From contig SKGH01000044.1 of the NCBI GenBank assembly GCA_007117575.1, forward strand, positions 1 to 10,265: a DNA stretch of 10,265 bases, read 5' to 3'. Shown here piece by piece: positions 1-6,359 of the stretch. Origin of the DNA: Candidatus Kaiserbacteria bacterium. Its GTDB lineage: Bacteria; Patescibacteriota; Minisyncoccia; Phycocordibacterales; UBA918. Under the pieces are notes generated by a model. It was not told the origin of the DNA, did no database searches, and was given only the letters and a program-made list of their open reading frames with translations. Within the stretch, counting starts at the first letter, position 1. Every line of letters begins with the position of its first letter. Both the position numbers and the translations under genes were made by a program.

Positions 1-28
1 TATGGGTGTGGTTTGTGTGATTTACTTT

Positions 29-33
29 ATATA
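29..33. repeat. Target site duplication ATATA, left of copy 1
   Basis: ATATA directly abuts the left terminus of the element and is repeated exactly at 251-255 next to the right terminus. Because ATATA is common in AT-rich DNA this single case is weak, but the element copy at 8457-8583 shows the same 5-bp arrangement with a different word. Confidence 0.7.
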
Positions 34-250
34 CAAGACTTACGCGTTTCTGATGAAGTTCGAGGCGCTGACCCAGCCCCAGTTTCCGTGATCATTTATA
101 TTCTTTCGTGACTGACTAAAACGATTTTGGTTTATTACGTTAGTAATACATGTTTACCGGAACTATAGCTGGGTGAGGCGTACTTGGTGGTACGATGAAA
201 GGTTTGAGTGACGAAAGCAACAAAGAAATTCGCCAAACGCGTAAGTCCTG
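34..250. mobile_element. MITE-like non-autonomous element, copy 1 (217 bp, long form)
   Basis: The ends are 16-bp terminal inverted repeats: CAAGACTTACGCGTTT on the left (34-49), and on the right (235-250) the reverse complement of CAGGACTTACGCGTTT, 15 of 16 matching. The element is flanked by identical 5-bp sequences ATATA (29-33 and 251-255), the signature of insertion by a DDE-type transposase. It has no credible coding frame, so it must be mobilised in trans if it is mobile. The interior 72-173 is bounded by CCCAGC and GCTGGG and contains a perfect stem-loop TATTAC-GTTA-GTAATA (133-148). A second hairpin CGTAC-TTGGTG-GTACG lies at 179-194. Copy 3 (10071 onward) matches without gaps and with 4 differences over 195 bp. 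Copy 2 (8457-8583) has the same ends but a different 12-bp interior. The family is not identified; several IS families make duplications of about 5 bp. Confidence 0.85.
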
Positions 251-255
251 ATATA
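251..255. repeat. Target site duplication ATATA, right of copy 1
   Basis: Right partner of the ATATA at 29-33, immediately after the terminal CTG of the element. Confidence 0.7.
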
Positions 256-257
256 TT

Positions 258-280
258 AAAAATGAAGCCACAACTTCACT
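258..280 (-). terminator. Rho-independent terminator of the secretion operon
   Basis: Read on the minus strand, AGTGAAG (280-274), a 6-base loop TTGTGG and CTTCATT (267-261) form a 7-bp stem with one G-U pair, running into a T tract (262-258). It lies about 60 bases past the stop of the last operon gene (343) and just before the mobile element, so it plausibly ends the operon transcript. The stem is short and AT-rich, so the strength is uncertain. Confidence 0.5.
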
Positions 281-342
281 TGCTCTACCAGTGTGTTTAG
301 AGCATCGCCAAGACCGCGATTTTCTAAAAGTAATGACTACGC

Positions 343-885
343 CTAATCATTTTTACGCAGTAAATCGTGTTGCGAAGTGCCATTTACCAGTATTTCCTCT
401 TTACGTGGAATTGGTTGTGGAGCAGGCTGATAAGCCTGAGTATTTGCACCGGCTTGATTATCAACCCTTGGGTTGTTTTGTGGAGGGACCGTCTCATCAG
501 GTCTGTTAATTCCTTCGGTAACTTCTTCGGCTGAAGACCACCCAATTGTTTCAGTATCGTCACCTGTTTTTTGTAATGATTGGCTGTTTTCTTCATCACG
601 TTTCTTTATTTCACGAACAAAGTCATGAATATCTATGACCAGATTTCTGGTCTCTTCCTCCGATTTAGCGAATTGGGAAAGCCATGACTCCAACTCAACT
701 ATGTCAAATATGCCCACTAAGTGTCTTACGGTAGCAATACCCAGTTGTCGCTTTTCTTCCACTTTGTCATACTTAAGAGTAAGACGACTTATGAACTCAG
801 TTACTTCACTTCCGTCCATGGCTTGCTTTACCGTAGGTGGTTGATGTTGATAGGCTTGGTATATGTATTGTGGTTTATCATTCAT
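343..885 (-). CDS. Small cytosolic protein of unknown function, last gene of secretion-like operon
   Basis: A 180-residue protein I do not recognise. It has no signal peptide or membrane segment. Residues about 25-100 are charged and predicted helical, with a regular E/K/R-rich pattern ending in a segment rich in acidic and basic residues (about 90-100). Residues about 105-165 are low in hydrophobics, with repeated Pro, Gln and Asn (PPQNNP, QPAPQPIP), and look disordered. The start codon lies 6 bases after the stop of the TrbL/VirB6-like gene, so it is almost certainly co-transcribed and may be translationally coupled. No good ribosome binding site is visible. Position suggests a cytoplasmic accessory of the membrane apparatus, but that is inference from context only. 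Several short frames overlap it on the other strand and are not credible. Confidence 0.75.
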   Translation of the reverse strand: MNDKPQYIYQAYQHQPPTVKQAMDGSEVTEFISRLTLKYDKVEEKRQLGIATVRHLVGIFDIVELESWLSQFAKSEEETRNLVIDIHDFVREIKKRDEENSQSLQKTGDDTETIGWSSAEEVTEGINRPDETVPPQNNPRVDNQAGANTQAYQPAPQPIPRKEEILVNGTSQHDLLRKND

Positions 886-891
886 AAGCGA

Positions 892-2946
892 TTATGGGTT
901 GCTTGTTGTATTTGGAGATGGTGTTTGTACATTAAGATCCATCAGTGCCAAATTGTTATCGAAAGCAGTCTTCCACTTTTTAAGTTCTTGAGTGTTACTA
1001 ACATTATTCATTGTTAATAAATGACCTTTAAGAGCTTGCTCAATTTCAGATTTTGCTTGATCGCTAACATTGTTTCTAAGACGTTCCTCCAGCATAGCCG
1101 GAGTTATAAAATTATACATGTTTTCATCAGTAAATATTTCTTCTGGCATCTTACCTATCGTCTTAATATCTGAATTACGTATAAGTGATGCTCGTATCTT
1201 ATTTTGATCATTTTTTGCAGGTCTTCTTGCTTGCATTGACTGATGTACCTCTGCACCAACAACCACTGGAGCTCCCTTTTTAGCAACGCTCTTAATGGCT
1301 TCAGAGCGGGCTTGTTTAGACTGGTTTATGGTCCGGAAGGCAACATTGCCGGAATTTTGCATATACTCATAGTCTTTGTCGTTTAGGTGCATGGCTATAG
1401 CTTGGTTTGTTAATATGCCATGATCTAGTTCCTGCTTTTCTTTAGCGGACATACGTCGTACCACTTTACCTAGATTATCCACTGCTTCAGCATAGTCTTT
1501 TGATTTAGTCCCCGAGTCTTTAAGTTTTTTTAATAACATCTTAATGTCTTGCTTGTTTTGATTTTCTTCAAGAGTATCAGCGGCCCTTATGTTCATACGC
1601 CTTCTTGCTTCTTCATCCTTATCCTTAGTGGTACCGGTACCAAATTCAGTGCCCCGCATTTTTTGCGACATACCCCTCACTACTCTATCAGCAATCAGCG
1701 AAGGTTCCCCACCATTTTTTAGAGTATATGCTTGCACTCTGTTTAAACCCTTTTCAACCCCCCTGCCGATACTGTTAGCTACCCATCTGGCTCCTGAGCG
1801 AGGGAAATAGGTAATTGTTCGTGTCGCTTTATTTACACCTGAGATAACCAGAGTTGAGCCAACCATACTCATCTGTCTACCAACCAGTAAAGCCGCTATC
1901 ATAAAACCAAGTGAGACAAATAAGAACAGTATCATAACCACAGCGCTTGAATTTCCTGATAAAGCGTCAGCATAATTCGGATTATCTGCATCTATAAAAT
2001 CCTCAGCGTATTTCAACATATTTAAGGTGTAGAACGCCAAGTAAACCAAGAATAAAAAGGCGGGAGCAAAAAAGCTGTAGCTTAATAAAGCACTTTTCCA
2101 GCGATCAGCGTAAGACTTTAACGGTGGTATTATCCAACCCAGAAACATGACAGGTGAGAACATCATAAGTAAGACTAGAGCAATAAAACGTATGGTAAGC
2201 ATCACAGCACCGGCGGCAAAGATGAGTCCGGTAGCGATGAGAAATATCATCATAATTACTGAAAAACCAACAATACCTCCTAAAGCAATTTTATCTTCAT
2301 CGGAAGCTGGGACAGCAAAAGTCTGTAACTGAATCAAGTTCATAAAGTAACTTGATATGCCGTCTCTGGCAAAAACCAAACCCTCGTCACTGTCTGTCGC
2401 GGGTACGAAGGCGGCGTTATAGATTTGAATAGCCGCTACGTTAGAGAAGTCAACCACCAGCTTGGTTATTAGCAAGCTGAAGTTTATTAGTAGGGCGGCC
2501 ATTATCAGTAAGGCAAGCTGGCGTTTGGTGCCGGTATCGTCTGCGTTCCAGATGGTTCTTAGACCCAAATATATAAGGGCAAAAATGAAGGTTATGTTTA
2601 TGGTGTCGCGTACTATTGTCCAGATCATGTTAACCGCTATTCCCAAGTTGCCATTTAACCATTCTCCCATTTGTAAAACAAAAACATTGACAGCGTGGTT
2701 TAATAACCAACCACCAGCCCAAACAAACAGACCACCTATAGTTACAGCTATACCGTAAACAGCTTTGTTAAACCGGCTTTCAAACCATCCGGCATTATTG
2801 TTAATGGTGGGGTCAAACTGATCTAATGTATCGCCTGCAAGAATTTCACCGGGTAGGAAAAAAGACACGAGCACAAACACCAGAAGTGGTAGAAAAAACA
2901 AAACATTTGTGATTATTTTTTTGTGTTGCGCTCTTGCTTTAAACAT
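892..2946 (-). CDS. TrbL/VirB6-like polytopic membrane protein (type IV secretion-like)
   Basis: A 684-residue protein with an N-terminal hydrophobic segment (12-32) and about seven further membrane segments near 62-82, 108-133, 143-166, 223-248, 250-272, 288-310 and 335-356. The central pattern, an IW-x-x-VRD-x-x-N stretch entering a helix and then LLINFSLLITK-x-VVD, is the one I associate with CPR proteins annotated as type IV secretion TrbL/VirB6. These form the inner-membrane channel component of conjugation and secretion machines. From about residue 370 the rest is hydrophilic, Lys/Glu/Asn-rich and helical, a soluble domain of about 310 residues that is presumably cytoplasmic. It follows the 502-residue secreted-protein gene by 51 bases and precedes the 180-residue gene by 6. 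No VirB4-type ATPase is in the window. Family assignment is by motif memory and topology, not alignment. Confidence 0.75.
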   Translation of the reverse strand: MFKARAQHKKIITNVLFFLPLLVFVLVSFFLPGEILAGDTLDQFDPTINNNAGWFESRFNKAVYGIAVTIGGLFVWAGGWLLNHAVNVFVLQMGEWLNGNLGIAVNMIWTIVRDTINITFIFALIYLGLRTIWNADDTGTKRQLALLIMAALLINFSLLITKLVVDFSNVAAIQIYNAAFVPATDSDEGLVFARDGISSYFMNLIQLQTFAVPASDEDKIALGGIVGFSVIMMIFLIATGLIFAAGAVMLTIRFIALVLLMMFSPVMFLGWIIPPLKSYADRWKSALLSYSFFAPAFLFLVYLAFYTLNMLKYAEDFIDADNPNYADALSGNSSAVVMILFLFVSLGFMIAALLVGRQMSMVGSTLVISGVNKATRTITYFPRSGARWVANSIGRGVEKGLNRVQAYTLKNGGEPSLIADRVVRGMSQKMRGTEFGTGTTKDKDEEARRRMNIRAADTLEENQNKQDIKMLLKKLKDSGTKSKDYAEAVDNLGKVVRRMSAKEKQELDHGILTNQAIAMHLNDKDYEYMQNSGNVAFRTINQSKQARSEAIKSVAKKGAPVVVGAEVHQSMQARRPAKNDQNKIRASLIRNSDIKTIGKMPEEIFTDENMYNFITPAMLEERLRNNVSDQAKSEIEQALKGHLLTMNNVSNTQELKKWKTAFDNNLALMDLNVQTPSPNTTSNP

Positions 2947-2997
2947 GACTTACTTTGTGGTTATTGTGTCTCAAATACTTACTTATATACTTTATTT

Positions 2998-4506
2998 TTA
3001 CGGGGCACCTTCTGTACATTTACAACTACTGCAAGTTGATACCGCATTTGTTATAAGCTGGTCGGCGTTATTTATTGCGTTCTGGAAATCACTGGCTGAT
3101 TGTTGAATATCTGTTTGTAATAAATTTATTTCTCCATCTATACTTTCTATTTCTTCAGTTATACCTACCACTCCACTACCTACGTTGTCCAAGTTTTGAA
3201 GAGAGTCATTATCCATCCTTATTAAATCATTCACAGCATTTCGTTGAGTATCAATTTCGTTATTTATACTGTTTGCTGTGTTGCGACTAGCAGTGATTTG
3301 ATTTTCCCATGTTTGAAGTCCTAAGTCTCCTTTCTGAAGATTCCAGCAGTTTTCGCATTCAGTACAGGTGGCATTGTTTTGAGGGGGAGTCCATATTTCT
3401 TCTTCACTATCAAACCTATTGTATACACGGTTTATTTCAATTTGGGCTGAATCTAAATCACTTATCACTCCGCTAACTCTATCACTTAGTCTATCTAGTT
3501 CTTCAATAAGTCCACCAAAACTTGCGTCAACTAAACTTCTACTATCATCCTCAATTTTTTGTAGTTCATTTGGATCTACACCCCTTAAACCACTGCCTCC
3601 CATTATGTTTTTGGTGGCGAGCCATGCAAAAGCGGCCACTATTACTTCTGATATTTCATCTGCAGCGATCAAGTTTTCCTGCCCGACGGTAAGTTGAAAA
3701 TCAAGAGCTTCCGAAATAACCCTACCCGGTGTGACTATTTCACAAGTGGGGTCAGAAGCCGGTCCGGTTTGTCCCCTTGAGCCTGACCCACCACTAGCAC
3801 AACTTTTGAAAGAGAGGAAGCCACCACTCCACTGCAACTCCGTACGCTCATTTTCTTGCACACCAAGTATGTGGTCAAATAAAGCCCCTTCCGCTTGTAA
3901 ATAAGCACCTATAGCAGTGTTACTTGGCTCCTGTGTCATAGTAAACCAAGCGTCCCAGCCACCTGAAGCGAAATCTCCAGCCAAAAAACTTTCCACATTT
4001 TCTGTAACATCTGCTAGAGTACATTGTGCTCGATACGCGCTGGTACCGGTACCGTCGGTAGCAGTAAGTCCACCCAGTGTCCCAGTTTGCCAACCTGCTT
4101 GCAGGGCGAGACGCACGTCTAATTCAAAAGGGGTACAAAGTTGTGCTAAAAAACCATCACCGACAATAAAATCTTGAGCCAGATCGTCAGCAATGGTAGC
4201 CATAAAGTCTGACAGGTCAACTACAAAAGCAGGATCACCCGCAAAACCGGAGTTTACCCAAGCTACAAAACTGTTAACAATTTTAACCAACAAATACTTG
4301 GCTATTGCCCAAAAAATCTGGTCGGTTATGGCTTGTTTTGTTAAGTGAGCTGAATTTATACCGGTATGTACAAGTTGAGTGACTTCTAAAGCATAAGCAC
4401 CATCTGCCTTTTTTACTGTACCGTCTATGGAAAAAGGAGCTAGGACCATTGTCCAGATCATGATGGTGGCCAGTAAAGCGGTTTTTATTTTAGGTATTTT
4501 TTTCAT
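2998..4506 (-). CDS. Secreted Cys-containing coiled-coil protein of CPR TrbL-type operon, function unknown
   Basis: A 502-residue protein with a basic N-terminus and hydrophobic stretch (about 8-27), then a likely cleavage near ADGAYA (34-39), so it is exported. Residues about 40-310 carry a pattern I recall from a family recurrent in CPR: AWVNSGF-x-GDPAFV (82-95), LC-x-PF-x-LD-x-R-x-AL (123-135), a GGW-x-x-WF segment (182-188), and TPGRVI-x-E-x-LDFQL (259-272). Residues about 312-365 and 395-490 look like helical, coiled-coil segments. There are ten cysteines: C124, C162, C236 and C255 in the body, then CxxCxxC (381-387) and CxxCxC (492-497) at the two ends of the last helical stretch. The gene starts 4 bases after the upstream gene and is followed by the TrbL/VirB6-like gene. 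An equivalent of the TrbJ/VirB5 position is conceivable, but the sequence does not prove it. Confidence 0.75.
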   Translation of the reverse strand: MKKIPKIKTALLATIMIWTMVLAPFSIDGTVKKADGAYALEVTQLVHTGINSAHLTKQAITDQIFWAIAKYLLVKIVNSFVAWVNSGFAGDPAFVVDLSDFMATIADDLAQDFIVGDGFLAQLCTPFELDVRLALQAGWQTGTLGGLTATDGTGTSAYRAQCTLADVTENVESFLAGDFASGGWDAWFTMTQEPSNTAIGAYLQAEGALFDHILGVQENERTELQWSGGFLSFKSCASGGSGSRGQTGPASDPTCEIVTPGRVISEALDFQLTVGQENLIAADEISEVIVAAFAWLATKNIMGGSGLRGVDPNELQKIEDDSRSLVDASFGGLIEELDRLSDRVSGVISDLDSAQIEINRVYNRFDSEEEIWTPPQNNATCTECENCWNLQKGDLGLQTWENQITASRNTANSINNEIDTQRNAVNDLIRMDNDSLQNLDNVGSGVVGITEEIESIDGEINLLQTDIQQSASDFQNAINNADQLITNAVSTCSSCKCTEGAP

Positions 4507-4510
4507 ATTT

Positions 4511-5395
4511 TTATCGGATAATGGTAGACATTAGCTTTGTAAAAGTATCTTCTTCGCCAAATTGTATTCGATCTTCATCTATTAACTTTTGGTATATGTC
4601 AGCTAATGACTTAAGCATTGCTCGCACGTCTTCATCATACGTTTTTAGTCTAATAAAAGAAGCCAAAGGGTCTTCAAAGCTAAGCTTCATAGCCTCGACA
4701 CTGTGAGCCAATGCAAAGTAAGTGTTTGCCATATTTAAATGTTCCTGCACATAGGTGCGAGGTACCGGTGTTTGTATTATGTCGTTTGCTAAACCTCTGT
4801 ATGCCAGTAGGATGGGTTCCAGTTCACGGAGTTTTTGTTCGTCGTTTCTCACCACTGTATCGTGTAAGACAACCGTCTCGGGATTTCCTTCCAAAGGATA
4901 GCGGAGTATTATTTGTGCCAATTGATTGCCGTAGTCACGTATGGCTGATCGGCTGGTGTCAGGGTTTATTTGTAAATCTCTGACACTGTAAAAATCCGGC
5001 TCAATATCGACTAGTGCCTCATCTATGAGGCGTTCCATGATAGTTTCAACATCACTACCGAAGGGACCATAGTACTTACTCCTTATAGTACTTTTAAAGA
5101 AATCCAGACCGAACCTTTCGCTTAATGTCCCGTCTGATACAAACTCTTGGGTTGTCGGTTCATACGTTACCACCAAAGGTTCTGTGCGTACCAAAGCCGC
5201 CTGCCAGTCCGGTACCCCACTATAAACTGAATCTGTAACCGGGATAAAAGTACGTAATGATTTACCGGTGGTCACAGCGACCGCGACTGAGTCGACACCA
5301 CTTTTTTCTGATTGTTCAGCTAGATACATAGCTGACACCACAAACAAAATACCTATAACTATTGATCCACCAATACGGATGTATGATTGCTTCAT
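4511..5395 (-). CDS. Anchored extracytoplasmic protein, first gene of secretion-like operon
   Basis: A 294-residue protein with one N-terminal hydrophobic segment (about 8-25) and no lipobox cysteine, so it is probably a signal-anchored or exported protein. The remainder is soluble and mainly helical. A C-terminal block (about 215-290) has the pattern VQEHLNMANT, EAMKLSFEDPLASF and DRIQFGEED, resembling what I recall of a family found just upstream of the secreted protein and TrbL-like protein in other CPR genomes; no function is known to me. It is preceded by a candidate promoter with a very short leader, and its stop codon is 4 bases from the next start, so it heads a tight operon. A role as a periplasm-facing part of the same apparatus is inferred from neighbourhood only. 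Confidence 0.75.
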   Translation of the reverse strand: MKQSYIRIGGSIVIGILFVVSAMYLAEQSEKSGVDSVAVAVTTGKSLRTFIPVTDSVYSGVPDWQAALVRTEPLVVTYEPTTQEFVSDGTLSERFGLDFFKSTIRSKYYGPFGSDVETIMERLIDEALVDIEPDFYSVRDLQINPDTSRSAIRDYGNQLAQIILRYPLEGNPETVVLHDTVVRNDEQKLRELEPILLAYRGLANDIIQTPVPRTYVQEHLNMANTYFALAHSVEAMKLSFEDPLASFIRLKTYDEDVRAMLKSLADIYQKLIDEDRIQFGEEDTFTKLMSTIIR

Positions 5396-5410
5396 AGACT
5401 TAATAACTAT

Positions 5411-5441
5411 AGTATAGCAATTATTTTATTAAGAAAATCAA
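5411..5441 (-). promoter_or_regulatory. Promoter of the four-gene secretion-like operon
   Basis: On the minus strand, a -10 TATACT (5416-5411) is preceded by TGC, giving an ideal extended -10, and a -35-like TTGATT (5441-5436) lies 19 bases upstream. The start codon of the first gene is only 15 bases beyond the -10, so the transcript would have a leader of about 10 bases or less with no Shine-Dalgarno. Two 9-bp direct repeats abut the -35 on its upstream side. Confidence 0.5.
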
Positions 5442-5470
5442 TTATCTACATCAAACTGTGGTTATCTACA
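5442..5470. repeat. Two direct repeats TTATCTACA, 20 bp apart, upstream of operon promoter
   Basis: TTATCTACA occurs at 5442-5450 and 5462-5470, a period of 20 bp or about two helical turns. The downstream copy touches the -35 of the operon promoter and the other overlaps the rsmA stop codon. Each differs from the DnaA box TTATCCACA at one base. An operator for DnaA or another regulator is possible but unproven. Confidence 0.4.
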
Positions 5471-6278
5471 CTCTGTGTAAAAACGCGTAAAGAGAAAACC
5501 ATTTATCCAAACTCACGTCTTCGGCTCTTGTGTTTGGAGATAAACCCGCTTTATTAAGAGCCTCAAGAACAATACTTTTATCGTAGACGGTGGTCAGATT
5601 TGTAACTAATTGTTTGCGTTTTTTGCTGAAACCCAGACGAACCAATGAAAAGAAATCGGTTTCTGAGTATTTGTAAAAGTTATCTTTACTTATGTTTTTG
5701 ATAAGCACTATGCCAGAGTCAACTTTGGGTTTTGGTTTAAAATATTGACGAGAAACGGTTTTGGTGTAATACGGTTGCCCATAAGCTTTAACGGAAATAG
5801 ATAACAATGATTCCTTTTCTCCTTTGGAAAGGTTACAGCATATTCTCTTAGCTACTTCTTTTTGTACTAAAAAGACCAGACTGCTAGGTTGGTGACGGTC
5901 AGTTAAGAAACGGCGAAATAACCAGCCAGACATATAATAAGGAATATTCGCCACGATTTTATAATCACTACCATAAAAAATTGTGTCGTTGATGTCGAAA
6001 TCTCTTATGTCGGAATGAACAAGGGTGAGTTTGCCGTTTTTTATTTCATCGGAAAATTTAACGTTGAGTAGTGAAACTGACTCGGGGTCAGTCTCTATTG
6101 CCAGCACTTTACCTGCTCTTTTAAGTATTTCTTCGGTTAATACTCCCGTACCGGGGCCTATTTCCAATACTAAATCTTTCTTACTTAGTTTAGCTGTCTC
6201 ACACATCCATTTTGGCACTGTATCACTCGTTAAAAAATGTTGACCAAGTGAACGTTTGGGTCTTATTACGTTTTTCAT
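5466..6278 (-). CDS. rsmA: 16S rRNA adenine(1518/1519)-N6,N6-dimethyltransferase RsmA (KsgA)
   Basis: This 270-residue enzyme uses S-adenosylmethionine to dimethylate two adjacent adenosines in the 3' terminal helix of 16S rRNA during small-subunit assembly. The family is unmistakable: KRSLGQHFL near the N-terminus (8-16), SAM-binding EIGPGTG (39-45), acidic ribose-binding E62 in LAIETD, HSDIRDFD (88-95), catalytic NIPYY (111-115), F-x-P-x-PKVDSGIV (180-191), GFSKKRKQL (216-224) and the C-terminal NTRAEDVSLDKW (249-260). Length is normal and no key residue is missing. It lies 81 bases downstream of uvrD on the same strand, and the four-gene operon starts 70 bases after it, so all may be partly co-transcribed. 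No Shine-Dalgarno is seen before the ATG. Confidence 0.97.
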   Translation of the reverse strand: MKNVIRPKRSLGQHFLTSDTVPKWMCETAKLSKKDLVLEIGPGTGVLTEEILKRAGKVLAIETDPESVSLLNVKFSDEIKNGKLTLVHSDIRDFDINDTIFYGSDYKIVANIPYYMSGWLFRRFLTDRHQPSSLVFLVQKEVAKRICCNLSKGEKESLLSISVKAYGQPYYTKTVSRQYFKPKPKVDSGIVLIKNISKDNFYKYSETDFFSLVRLGFSKKRKQLVTNLTTVYDKSIVLEALNKAGLSPNTRAEDVSLDKWFSLYAFLHRV

Positions 6279-6296
6279 TTCAGAAAATGTTAATAT

Positions 6297-6353
6297 TTAT
6301 TCCTGCTTCAAAAAATTACCTCTCAAAGACTCTTTTGATGCTGGTAAAAACAT
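6297..6353 (-). CDS. Possible 18-residue peptide between uvrD and rsmA
   Basis: An ATG at 6353, 6 bases beyond the uvrD stop, opens a frame of 18 codons (MFLPASKESLRGNFLKQE) ending in TAA at 6297, about 18 bases before the rsmA start. Spacing would fit translational coupling to uvrD, but there is no ribosome binding site, and a frame this short is easily found by chance. I list it only because it fills most of an otherwise empty gap. Confidence 0.15.
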   Translation of the reverse strand: MFLPASKESLRGNFLKQE

Positions 6354-6359
6354 AGTCAA

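Noticed and set aside
50..250. Hammerhead ribozyme in the element (CTGATGA at 50-56 with GAAA runs and a closing helix)
   Set aside because: The required U before the cleavage base next to the closing helix is missing, no stem II of sensible length forms before a GAAA, and copy 2 reads CTTATGA, losing an essential core G.
195..251. An 18-codon frame in the right part of the element, starting ATGAAAGG and ending in TGA
   Set aside because: In copy 2 the ATG is ATA, the stop uses the first base of the flanking duplication, and there is no ribosome binding site; it is a chance frame.
291..509. Plus-strand frames opposite the 180-residue gene
   Set aside because: They are antisense to a co-transcribed gene with a plausible start and show no family resemblance.
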